From Bacteroidota bacterium (lineage in GTDB: Bacteria > Bacteroidota > Bacteroidia > Chitinophagales > BACL12): a stretch of DNA of 64,000 nucleotides. Of this stretch, positions 9,928 to 18,181 are shown one piece after another; the first letter of the stretch is position 1, and every line of letters starts with the position of its first letter. The DNA is taken from positions 178,501 to 242,500 of the forward strand of contig JADKAC010000002.1 in NCBI GenBank assembly GCA_016715425.1, written 5' to 3'. The notes beneath the pieces were generated by a model. The model was given only the letters and a program-made list of their open reading frames with translations. It was not told the DNA's origin and did no database searches. The translations under genes and the position numbers were made by a program.

Positions 9928-10860
9928 TTATTTTAAAAAAAATCGAATTTTCTCCATTAAAATTTTAGTTAATTTAACTTTTGACTCAAAAGTCCAGCCT
10001 GCAATATGCGGAGTCATCAACACGTTGCTCATGCTTGATAACGTATCAAATACTTTTTTTTCTTCAGTATTTAACACATAATATCTCTCATTTTCAAACA
10101 CATCCAGTGCCGCTCCCAAAATCTTTCCTGAGTTGAGTCCATGTATCATTTCACTAGTTTTTATTACTCCCCCTCTTGAAGTATTAATCAGATAAAATGG
10201 TTTTGCAGCTAAATCAATCATTTCCCTATTCATCATAAATTTAGTTTCAACATTCAGCGGCAAGTGAAAACTTAAAATATCTGATTGCTCAATTATCATA
10301 TTATAATCCACTTCCTTTACATAAGTATTCCCAAAACCAGATTTATATTTATCAAAAGCAAGAATATTACATTCGAATCCACTTAGTTTTTTTGCAAATG
10401 CACTTCCTGTATAGCCAAAACCTATGATACCTATAGTTTTCCCAGATATTTCTACACCTCTGTTTTCTTCTCTTTTCCAAATACCATTTCTTATTTCTGC
10501 ATCCGCTCTACTAATATTATTCAATAAACAAAGCAACATCCCCAAAGCATGTTCAGCCACTGCATTTGCATTCCCTTCAGGCGAACTGAATACTCCTATA
10601 TTTCTTTCTTTAGCATATGTAATATCAATATGCTCCATGCCTGAACCAACACGACCAATAAATTTTAATTGTTGTCCGCAATCTATCAGATTTTTATCTA
10701 CCCTGATTTTTGTATTTACGATTATACCTGAATAATCTGCAATTATTTTTTCAGTTTGATCATAAGTAATGCTTGGAAAATAATCTACTTCAAAATTTAT
10801 TGATTGAAACTCTTCAATCATTATAGGATGCACATCATCCGTAATTAAAACTTTACTCAT
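9928..10860 (-). CDS. D-isomer-specific 2-hydroxyacid dehydrogenase (phosphoglycerate dehydrogenase-like)
   Basis: 310 residues, the short form of the family without an ACT domain. The NAD-binding Rossmann motif GFGYTG is at 147-152, and the catalytic triad is visible as R229 (NTSRGG), E258 (DVFENE) and H285 (TPHIAG). It reduces 2-oxo acids or oxidises D-2-hydroxy acids with NAD. Whether it is SerA (3-phosphoglycerate) or another member is not decidable. The ATG overlaps the end of rsmA by 8 bases on the same strand, which indicates translational coupling. No serine-pathway neighbour is present. Confidence 0.85.
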   Translation of the reverse strand: MSKVLITDDVHPIMIEEFQSINFEVDYFPSITYDQTEKIIADYSGIIVNTKIRVDKNLIDCGQQLKFIGRVGSGMEHIDITYAKERNIGVFSSPEGNANAVAEHALGMLLCLLNNISRADAEIRNGIWKREENRGVEISGKTIGIIGFGYTGSAFAKKLSGFECNILAFDKYKSGFGNTYVKEVDYNMIIEQSDILSFHLPLNVETKFMMNREMIDLAAKPFYLINTSRGGVIKTSEMIHGLNSGKILGAALDVFENERYYVLNTEEKKVFDTLSSMSNVLMTPHIAGWTFESKVKLTKILMEKIRFFLK

Positions 10861-11629
10861 GCTGTAATTCTAAAGTGAACTGAATATAATCTTCCACACT
10901 CAGTTGCTCTGCCCGTAAATGTTCCCAATCATGTTTTTTCAATATTTCAAGAGCACCTTCTACGCTTGCTAATGCATTACTCAATTTTTTTCGGCGCTGA
11001 TTAAATGCTGTTTTTACAATCGTTCGTAAAAGAGATTCATTCCACATCTCAGTTTGATTTTTTCGTTGCAATCTTATAACAGCAGAATGCACTTTGGGTG
11101 GGGGAGAAAATTTATCGGGAGTTACTTCAAAAAGATATTCGGTGGTATAATACGCCTGGGTTAAAACACATATCACCCCATAATCTTTATTGCCATGTTT
11201 TGCAGTAATGCGCTTTGCCATTTCCCTTTGAAACATGCCCACAGCCAATACAACAACATCCTTATATTTGAGAAGATGAAAAACAATTTGAGATGAAATA
11301 TTGTAAGGGAAATTTCCTATTAAATAAATATTTTTTGATCTCAATGTATATAAATCAAGCCTTAAAAAATCTCCTGCTAATATTTTATTTTGTTCCAATT
11401 GCCATTGTGTAGAAGCAAGCTTTAAAATACGGTCATCAATTTCAGAAATATAAAATTGATCGGGATATTTTTTTATAAGAAACTTTGTTAGCACACCTAA
11501 GCCTGGGCCAATTTCAATAACTTTTCCATCTGTCAAAACAGGTTGCAAAGCTTCTACGATTTGCAAAGCAATTTGATCATCATTTAAAAAATGTTGACCG
11601 AGTGATTTTTTCGTTTTAAAGCGATTCAA
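10853..11629 (-). CDS. rsmA: 16S rRNA (adenine1518-N6/adenine1519-N6)-dimethyltransferase
   Basis: 258 residues. This enzyme (KsgA) dimethylates two adjacent adenosines in helix 45 of 16S rRNA late in 30S assembly. The family opening KKSLGQHFLND (7-17), SAM motif EIGPGLG (39-45) and catalytic NFPY (106-109) are all present. The start appears to be TTG: no ATG or GTG lies in frame between it and the divergent pdxA promoter region, and the protein is full length from that codon. It overlaps the downstream dehydrogenase gene by 8 bases and is divergent from pdxA, with 65 bases between the two starts. Confidence 0.93.
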   Translation of the reverse strand: MNRFKTKKSLGQHFLNDDQIALQIVEALQPVLTDGKVIEIGPGLGVLTKFLIKKYPDQFYISEIDDRILKLASTQWQLEQNKILAGDFLRLDLYTLRSKNIYLIGNFPYNISSQIVFHLLKYKDVVVLAVGMFQREMAKRITAKHGNKDYGVICVLTQAYYTTEYLFEVTPDKFSPPPKVHSAVIRLQRKNQTEMWNESLLRTIVKTAFNQRRKKLSNALASVEGALEILKKHDWEHLRAEQLSVEDYIQFTLELQHE

Positions 11630-11659
11630 GTTAAAAGGATGTGTTGCAACGAAAGTGCT

Positions 11660-11667
11660 TATTTTTG
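11660..11667 (+). promoter_or_regulatory. -7 box for pdxA
   Basis: TATTTTTG matches TAnnTTTG and ends 27 bases before the pdxA ATG. A TTG lies upstream at 11644-11646, but the gap of 13 bases is shorter than usual, so confidence is moderate. Confidence 0.45.
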
Positions 11668-11694
11668 CTGATACATTAAAATGAATAATAAATT

Positions 11695-12747
11695 ATGTCT
11701 GCAGAAAAGATAAAAGTAGGTTTTTCAATTGGTGATATAAATGGTATCGGGCCGGAAATAATTGTGCGGGCATTGGAAGATCACCGTATATTAAAATTAT
11801 GTACTCCAGTTATATATGCTTCAAATAGATTGATATCCTATTTCAAAAAAAATATGAATGCAGAGGGATTTAATTATTCCTCGTGCAATAGTGCCGCTGA
11901 AGCAAATCCAAAAACAATAAATATTATCAATTGTATTGTAGATGATATCCAGATCCAAACGGGTGAAATAAATAAATCCGGAGCACGTGCAGCATATATT
12001 TCTTTGGATGCTGCTGTAAATGATCTTATAGCTGGCGAGATTCAGGCATTGGTAACTGCTCCCATTCATAAGCAAAATATGCAACAAGAAGGATTTCAGT
12101 TTAATGGGCATACCGGCTATTTAACACATCGTTGCAATGCCACCGAAAGTTTAATGATACTTACCGCAAATGAAATTCGTATTGCCCTGGTAACTGAACA
12201 TTTGCCAATAAAGGAGGTTGCTTCCATTATTACAAAAGAGCGTATCGTTAGCAAATTGCAATTATTAAATAATACATTGCGACAAGACTTTGGAATAGAT
12301 AAACCTACAATTGCGGTATTAGGGTTAAACCCTCACTCCGGAGATAATGGATTAATTGGAATGGAAGAAACAGAGATAATAATTCCAGCAATTGAAGCAA
12401 TTCAAAAACAAGGAATACTTGCGGTTGGGCCATTTTCTGCTGACGGATTCTTTGGCAATAATGCATATCGAAAATTCGATGCAATCCTTGCCATGTATCA
12501 CGATCAGGGTCTTATTCCATTTAAAACCCTCGCCTTTGAAGAAGGAGTAAACTTTACTGCGGGATTGCCTGTGATAAGAACATCCCCAGACCACGGAACC
12601 GCCTTTGATATAGCAGGTAAAGATTTAGCAGATCATTCCTCATTACTCGCAGCAATATTTACAGCAATAGATATCTGGCAGCAACGCTCCAATTTTAAAG
12701 AAAACAGAAGTAATCCCCTCAAAAGAAATTTATTAGAAGCAGAATAA
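11695..12747 (+). CDS. pdxA: 4-hydroxythreonine-4-phosphate dehydrogenase
   Basis: 350 residues. PdxA oxidises 4-phospho-hydroxy-L-threonine in the DXP-dependent pathway to pyridoxal 5'-phosphate, using NAD and a divalent metal. Family motifs run in order: GDINGIGPE near the N-terminus, TAPIHKQ and FNGHTGYLTH (substrate and metal His) in the middle, GLNPHSGDNG, then YHDQGLIPFK and TSPDHGTAFDIAG towards the C-terminus. All metal-ligand histidines and the Asp appear intact. The gene is divergent from rsmA and followed in the same direction by DUF177-rpmF. Confidence 0.95.
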   Translation: MSAEKIKVGFSIGDINGIGPEIIVRALEDHRILKLCTPVIYASNRLISYFKKNMNAEGFNYSSCNSAAEANPKTINIINCIVDDIQIQTGEINKSGARAAYISLDAAVNDLIAGEIQALVTAPIHKQNMQQEGFQFNGHTGYLTHRCNATESLMILTANEIRIALVTEHLPIKEVASIITKERIVSKLQLLNNTLRQDFGIDKPTIAVLGLNPHSGDNGLIGMEETEIIIPAIEAIQKQGILAVGPFSADGFFGNNAYRKFDAILAMYHDQGLIPFKTLAFEEGVNFTAGLPVIRTSPDHGTAFDIAGKDLADHSSLLAAIFTAIDIWQQRSNFKENRSNPLKRNLLEAE

Positions 12748-12783
12748 TAGAGCGCTAACTTTTTTAAGATTAATCATTTGTAT

Positions 12784-12791
12784 TACCTTTG
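12784..12791 (+). promoter_or_regulatory. -7 box for the DUF177-rpmF-fabH run
   Basis: TACCTTTG fits TAnnTTTG and lies 19 bases before GTG 12811. It also overlaps the more upstream in-frame TTG at 12778, which argues against that TTG as a start. No clear -33 TTG is visible. Confidence 0.45.
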
Positions 12792-12810
12792 TGGGCTTTT
12801 ATCAATAGAG

Positions 12811-13341
12811 GTGAAGGATCTGAGGGAATATCGCATACCTTTTATAGGGTTGAAAAATGGACTGCATCACTTTAATTATGAGGTAGATGATTCTTTTTTT
12901 TCTCATTTCCCTGCGAGCCAGATAAGTGAAGCGAAGATATTTGTGGATCTTAGATTTGATAAAAAAGATAGATTGTTCATTCTCAACTTTGATATTTCAG
13001 GCTCTGTAAAAAGTGTTTGTGATTTATGTGGACAGGATTTTATTCTTCCTATTCACGGCACACATACACAATATATTAAGATGGGAGAAGAACCGGTTGA
13101 AATAACAATTGGTAATGAGGATGTAGTTTGGATTTCTGAAGGTGAAAGTATTTTAGATGTCTCAGAACTTTTATATGAGTTCATTCATTTAAGTTTGCCG
13201 ATGCAAAAGATTCATCCTGATAAACCAGATGGCAATCCGGGATGTGATCCTGAGATATTAAAATTATTACAAAACAGTAAAGCGGAAGCGGATCACACAG
13301 ATCCTCGTTGGGCTGCTTTAAAACATATTCAAAAAGACTAA
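12811..13341 (+). CDS. DUF177 (YceD-like) protein
   Basis: About 177 residues from the GTG chosen here. The opening VKDLREYRIPFIGLK is the usual start in this phylum. An in-frame TTG at 12778 gives 11 more residues but falls upstream of the putative promoter box. A CDLCGQDF pair of cysteines and an acidic C-terminal half (EDVVWISEGE, DVSELLYEFI) match DUF177. In other bacteria this family is encoded next to rpmF and is linked to 23S rRNA accumulation. Here it precedes rpmF by 11 bases, the conserved arrangement, and the two are surely co-transcribed. Confidence 0.8.
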   Translation: MKDLREYRIPFIGLKNGLHHFNYEVDDSFFSHFPASQISEAKIFVDLRFDKKDRLFILNFDISGSVKSVCDLCGQDFILPIHGTHTQYIKMGEEPVEITIGNEDVVWISEGESILDVSELLYEFIHLSLPMQKIHPDKPDGNPGCDPEILKLLQNSKAEADHTDPRWAALKHIQKD

Positions 13342-13352
13342 AAAATAGAATT

Positions 13353-13538
13353 ATGCCTAATCCTAAACGTCGCCATTCAAAGACAAGGACCAGAGAACGC
13401 AGAACACATCATAAGTTGGAAATGCCTCATGTGATGGCTTGCCCTAATTGTGGATCACCTGTATTGCGTCACCGTGTTTGCGGAGAGTGTGGTAATTACC
13501 GTGGCAAAGTAGCCATTGATAAAAGCAACCAATCCTAA
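13353..13538 (+). CDS. rpmF: 50S ribosomal protein L32
   Basis: 61 residues. MPNPKRRHSKTRTRERR is the typical basic start, and the zinc ribbon has all four cysteines (CPNC and CGEC), so this is the zinc-binding form. A longer in-frame reading exists from 13308, but it overlaps the upstream gene and lacks homology before this ATG. It lies between DUF177 and fabH. The phospholipid gene plsX, which often sits between rpmF and fabH, is missing: only 15 bases separate the two. Confidence 0.95.
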   Translation: MPNPKRRHSKTRTRERRTHHKLEMPHVMACPNCGSPVLRHRVCGECGNYRGKVAIDKSNQS

Positions 13539-13553
13539 GCAGCCTAATAAGCA

Positions 13554-14555
13554 ATGAATAAACCAAACGCAGCCATTACCGGCGTGCATGGCTGGGTTCC
13601 TGAATACCGGCTCACCAACCAGGAATTAGAAAAACTGGTGGATACTACGGATGAGTGGATCATGACCCGTACGGGAATTAAAGAAAGACGCATTCTTAAA
13701 GGTGAAGGCTTAGCCACATCGGATATGGTGGTGGAAGCCGTTAAAGGTTTGCTTGAAAAAACTGGCAATACTGTCAAGGATATTGATATGCTGATTGTGG
13801 CTACCACCACTCCCGACATGACCTTTCCTGCTACTGCGAATATTGCCTGCGACAAACTGGGAACAAATCATATTTTAAGCTTTGATATTAGCGCTGCATG
13901 TAGCGGATTTTTATTTGCATTGACTACGGGTTCAAAATTTATTGAGACCGGAACCTACAAAAAAGTAGTTGTTGTTGGCGCAGATAAAATGAGCTCTATC
14001 ATTGATTATTCCGATCGTGCTACATGTGTAATATTTGGTGATGGTGCCGGGGCAGTGTTATTGGAACCTAATTATGATGAATTCGGAGTTGTTGATTCAG
14101 TTTTAAAATCTGATGGCTCTGGAAGATTTTTCCTACACCAAAAAGCAGGTGGTTCATTGAAACCGGCTACTTATGAAACGGTTGACAACAACGAACATAA
14201 AGTATATCAGGAAGGCAAAACTGTTTTCAAATTTGCCGTGAAAAATATGGCTGATGTGGCGGAGGAAATAATGCGGCGCAACAACTTAACCAGTGAGGAT
14301 ATTGCTTTTCTTGTTCCCCATCAGGCAAATAAACGTATTATTGATGCAACCGCTGAGCGCATGGGTATTCCGCAGGAAAAAGTAATGATTAATATCGAAA
14401 AATATGGCAATACTACAGCAGGTACTTTGCCTATATGTTTGTGGGAATGGGAGAATAAATTAAATAAAGGTGATAATATAATTCTTGCCGCTTTTGGTGG
14501 CGGATTTACATGGGGCGCCACTTATATTAAGTGGGCATACAATTCAAAGAAATAA
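13554..14555 (+). CDS. fabH: Beta-ketoacyl-ACP synthase III
   Basis: 333 residues. FabH condenses acetyl- or branched acyl-CoA with malonyl-ACP to start type II fatty-acid synthesis. The catalytic Cys116 (SAACSGF), His256 (VPHQANKR) and Asn286 (GNTTAG) are all present. The N-terminal thiolase half runs to about 170 and the C-terminal half follows. It is part of a run rpmF-fabH-efp-accB-accC, in which three genes (fabH, accB, accC) serve fatty-acid initiation. The gap to efp is 6 bases. Confidence 0.96.
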   Translation: MNKPNAAITGVHGWVPEYRLTNQELEKLVDTTDEWIMTRTGIKERRILKGEGLATSDMVVEAVKGLLEKTGNTVKDIDMLIVATTTPDMTFPATANIACDKLGTNHILSFDISAACSGFLFALTTGSKFIETGTYKKVVVVGADKMSSIIDYSDRATCVIFGDGAGAVLLEPNYDEFGVVDSVLKSDGSGRFFLHQKAGGSLKPATYETVDNNEHKVYQEGKTVFKFAVKNMADVAEEIMRRNNLTSEDIAFLVPHQANKRIIDATAERMGIPQEKVMINIEKYGNTTAGTLPICLWEWENKLNKGDNIILAAFGGGFTWGATYIKWAYNSKK

Positions 14556-14561
14556 TTTTTT

Positions 14562-15125
14562 ATGGGAACAACTGCAGATTTTAGAAATGGCTTATGCATC
14601 GAAATGAATAATGATATTTGGCAAGTAGTAGAATTTCTACACGTAAAGCCGGGTAAAGGAAATGCATTTGTTAGAAGCAAATTAAAAAGCTTAACAACAG
14701 GTAAAGTGTTAGAAAATACTTTTTCTTCAGGGACGAATCTTGATATTGTAAGAGTTGAACGCCGTACTTGCCAATATCTATATTCAGATGAATATGGTAT
14801 GACCTTCATGAATGTCGAAACTTTTGAGCAGGTAACTTTAAATAATGAAATGGTGGATGGACGTCAATTTATAAAAGAAGGTCAAGAGGTAGATATTTTA
14901 TTCCATGCTGAAAATGAAAAACCTTTGCTTTGCGAACTTCCTGCACATATCGTTTTAGCAATTACATTTGCAGAGCCGGGTGTGAAAGGAAATACTGCAA
15001 CAAATGCATATAAAAACGCTACTGTAGAAACGGGTGCTAACATTCAAGTGCCATTGTTTGTAGAAGAAGGTGATAAAATAAAAATAGATACCCGTACATT
15101 CGCTTATATGGAACGTGTAAAATAA
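14562..15125 (+). CDS. efp: Translation elongation factor P
   Basis: 187 residues, three-domain EF-P. It relieves ribosome stalling at polyproline. The loop HVKPGKGNAFVR places Lys32 at the tip that faces the peptidyl-transferase centre; modification of it in this phylum is not evident from sequence. The C-terminal OB fold ends VEEGDKIKIDTRTFAYMERVK. It starts 6 bases after fabH and ends 6 bases before accB, so it lies inside the fatty-acid operon. Confidence 0.95.
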   Translation: MGTTADFRNGLCIEMNNDIWQVVEFLHVKPGKGNAFVRSKLKSLTTGKVLENTFSSGTNLDIVRVERRTCQYLYSDEYGMTFMNVETFEQVTLNNEMVDGRQFIKEGQEVDILFHAENEKPLLCELPAHIVLAITFAEPGVKGNTATNAYKNATVETGANIQVPLFVEEGDKIKIDTRTFAYMERVK

Positions 15126-15131
15126 CTGATT

Positions 15132-15629
15132 ATGGATTTTAAACAAATACAAGAACTCATTAGATTAGTTGGAAAAAATAATATTTCTGAACTGAGTATT
15201 GAAGAAGAAAATTTTAAAATAAAAATTAAAACAGTAGGTAATTCTCCTGTTTTGATGGAATCTCCTACTTATATGCAGGCACCTCCAGTTCAAGCTCCAG
15301 TTCAAATTGCATCACCTGTTGTTGAATCATCAAAGGACACTACCACAAAGTTATCCTCAGCAGAACAAACAGAATCTGTAAATGAAAAATTAATTATTAT
15401 AAAATCACCGATTGTGGGCACATTCTATCGCTCATCTGGTCCGGATAAAGAAGTGTTTATCAATGTGGGTGATAATGTAAATGTGGGAAGCGTACTTTGT
15501 ATTATTGAAGCGATGAAATTGTTTAATGAAATCGAATCAGAGTATAGCGGCACTATCGTAAAAATATTAGTGGATGATGCCACTCCGGTTGAATATGATC
15601 AACCACTTTTTCTAATTGATACCAAATAA
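15132..15629 (+). CDS. accB: Biotin carboxyl carrier protein of acetyl-CoA carboxylase
   Basis: 165 residues. N-terminal segment MDFKQIQELI with a short helix, a Pro/Ala/Thr-rich flexible linker (about 40-85), then the biotinyl domain (about 88-165). The biotinylated lysine is K129 in EAMKLFNE, the canonical motif. AccB carries CO2 from the biotin carboxylase to the carboxyltransferase. accC follows after 60 bases. Those 60 bases contain a weak inverted GAGAA/TTCTC pair, which is not strong enough to call an attenuator. Confidence 0.95.
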   Translation: MDFKQIQELIRLVGKNNISELSIEEENFKIKIKTVGNSPVLMESPTYMQAPPVQAPVQIASPVVESSKDTTTKLSSAEQTESVNEKLIIIKSPIVGTFYRSSGPDKEVFINVGDNVNVGSVLCIIEAMKLFNEIESEYSGTIVKILVDDATPVEYDQPLFLIDTK

Positions 15630-15689
15630 TTTTCCGAGAACCCGGAATTAATTATTCTCATTTTTACCCGAATAATTAAACGCATATAA

Positions 15690-17039
15690 ATGTTTAAAAA
15701 AATTCTGATAGCAAACCGTGGAGAAATTGCCTTGCGCATTATTCGTACTGCAAAAGAAATGGGTGTAAAAACGGTTGCTGTGTATTCAACTGCCGATAAA
15801 GAAAGTTTACCCGTGCGATTTGCTGATGAAGCGGTGTGTATCGGACCACCTCCCAGTAAGGATAGTTATTTAAGCATTCCAAACATTATGGCTGCTGCTG
15901 AAATTACAAACGCTGATGCCATTCATCCCGGCTATGGGTTTTTAAGTGAGAATCAGGGATTTGCTGAAATATGTAAGCAATACGGTATAAAATTTATTGG
16001 TCCACAACCGGAACATATTCAAGTGATGGGCGATAAGATTACTGCTAAGGAAACCATGCGCAAAGCAGGTGTTCCTGTAGTTCCCGGAAGTGCAGGTTTG
16101 TTGGACAGTGTAAGTGATGCAAAAAAACAAGCAAAAAAAATCGGGTATCCTGTAATATTAAAAGCAACTGCTGGTGGTGGTGGAAAAGGAATGCGCATTG
16201 TTTGGAAAGAGAGTGAAATAGAAAATGCATACGCATCTGCAAGTGCTGAATCAAAAGCTTCTTTCAGCAATGATGCGTTGTACATGGAGAAATTTGTGGA
16301 AGAACCCCGACATATTGAAATACAAGTGGCCGGTGATCAATTTGGAAATGCTTGCCATCTCAGTGAAAGAGATTGTTCTATACAACGCAGACATCAAAAA
16401 TTAGTAGAGGAAAGCCCTTCACCATTTGTGGATGAAGCAATGCGAGAACAAATGGGAGATATTGCAGTGAGAGCAGCAGAAAGTATTCAGTATGAAGGCG
16501 TAGGTACTATTGAATTTTTAGTGGATAAGCACCGCAATTTCTACTTCATGGAAATGAATACTCGTATTCAAGTGGAACATCCGGTTACGGAAGAAGTAGT
16601 GGATTACGATCTTATTAAAGAGCAAATAAAAATTGCCGCCGGTGAAAAAATATCTGGTAAAAATTATTATCCATTATTGCATGCAATGGAGTGCAGAATA
16701 AATGCTGAAGATCCTTCAAAAGGTTTTATGCCTTGTCCGGGAAAAATTATAAATTTTCATTCTCCTAAAGGTCATGGTGTGCGAGTGGATACTGCCGTGT
16801 ATGCCGGTTATACAATTCCGCCGTATTATGATAGCATGATTGCGAAATTGATTTGCAAAGCGAGAACTCGTGATGAAGTAATTTTAAAAATGCAGCGGGC
16901 TTTAGATGAATTTATTGTAGAAGGAATTAAAACAACAATTCCTTTCCATAAAAAATTAATGCGTGATGAAAGATTCAGAGCAGGAAAATTTGATACTTCT
17001 TTTCTAAATAATTTTGATTTCAGTGATTTAGGAGATTGA
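15690..17039 (+). CDS. accC: Acetyl-CoA carboxylase biotin carboxylase subunit
   Basis: 449 residues, full length. AccC carboxylates biotin on AccB using ATP and bicarbonate. The N-terminal domain begins MFKKILIANRGEIALRI. The ATP-grasp region carries the glycine-rich loop TAGGGGKGMRIV, and the catalytic block EMNTRIQVEHPVTE follows. The C-terminal domain ends normally at NNFDFSDLGD and TGA. The stop lies 10 bases before a stretch of homopolymer noise, so the terminator region that should separate it from convergent purC cannot be read. Confidence 0.95.
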   Translation: MFKKILIANRGEIALRIIRTAKEMGVKTVAVYSTADKESLPVRFADEAVCIGPPPSKDSYLSIPNIMAAAEITNADAIHPGYGFLSENQGFAEICKQYGIKFIGPQPEHIQVMGDKITAKETMRKAGVPVVPGSAGLLDSVSDAKKQAKKIGYPVILKATAGGGGKGMRIVWKESEIENAYASASAESKASFSNDALYMEKFVEEPRHIEIQVAGDQFGNACHLSERDCSIQRRHQKLVEESPSPFVDEAMREQMGDIAVRAAESIQYEGVGTIEFLVDKHRNFYFMEMNTRIQVEHPVTEEVVDYDLIKEQIKIAAGEKISGKNYYPLLHAMECRINAEDPSKGFMPCPGKIINFHSPKGHGVRVDTAVYAGYTIPPYYDSMIAKLICKARTRDEVILKMQRALDEFIVEGIKTTIPFHKKLMRDERFRAGKFDTSFLNNFDFSDLGD

Positions 17040-17049
17040 TAGGACTTTG

Positions 17050-17212
<163 letters not shown>

Positions 17213-18148
17213 CTTCAACTTTTCAATCGCTGCATTAATATTTTCCTCCACATCTTCATTTGTATTTTCAGAAGGCACAAATGTATTTCCTGTTACCAAT
17301 TCAAATAATTCAATATATCGTTCGCTGATATTCTGAACAATACTTTCAGTCATTTCCGGAACTGTTTGACCTTCTTTTCCCATAAAATTATTTTCTATCA
17401 GCCATTCTCTTACAAACTCTTTTGATAATTGTTTTTGTGGTTCTCCATTTTTTTGTCGTTCAGCATAACCTTCTTTATAAAAATATCTGGAAGAGTCTGG
17501 TGTATGAATTTCATCCATCAATAAAATGCGATCATCGGATTTTCCAAACTCATATTTTGTATCCACTAAAATAAGTCCACGCTCATTTGCCATGTGTGAA
17601 CCTATTGCAAATAATTTTCTGGTGTATTCTTCTAACACTTTGTATTCTTCCTCACTTACTAATAGCGTTGCAATTATTTCTTCTCTTGAAATATCCTCAT
17701 CATGCCCTTCTGATGCTTTAGTGGTAGGTGTAATTATTAGCTCAGGAAATGCATCATTCTCCTGCATATTTTCCGGCATTGCAACGCCACAAATAATCCG
17801 CTTCCCACTTTTATATTCACGCCATGCATGGCCACTTAAATAACCTCTAATCACCATCTCTACTTTATAGGGTTCACATTTTATTCCGATTGAAACTCGT
17901 GGGTCTGGAGTGCTGAGTAACCAATTAGGTATTTCATTTTTTGTCGCATTTAAAAAATAAGCGGCTATCTGATTTAATACTTGCCCTTTATAAGGAATTG
18001 GTTTTGGCAACACCACATCAAATGCAGAAATTCTATCGCTGGCTATCATTACCAAATATGTATCCTGAATAGTATATACATCCCGCACTTTCCCTTTATA
18101 AAATGCAGTTTGTCCTTTAAACTTATTGTTGATTATTTCTGCCGACAT
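17213..18148 (-). CDS. purC: Phosphoribosylaminoimidazole-succinocarboxamide synthase, 3' end obscured
   Basis: 312 readable codons. PurC joins CAIR with aspartate in purine synthesis. GKVRDVY is present near residue 20, followed by the ATP/substrate motifs ASDRISAFDVVLP and TKYEFGK, and LMDEIHTPDSSRY towards the C-terminal half. ATG 18148 (MSAEIINNKF) is preferred over an in-frame upstream codon at 18169. The last trustworthy residues are AAIEKLK; the stop codon is lost in the homopolymer noise, which artificially extends the frame to 447 residues into antisense accC. The readable length already equals a normal PurC, so the true stop was probably within a few codons. Confidence 0.88.
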
Positions 18149-18181
18149 GCAAATTTTTATTTGCAACAAAAATAGTGTTGC

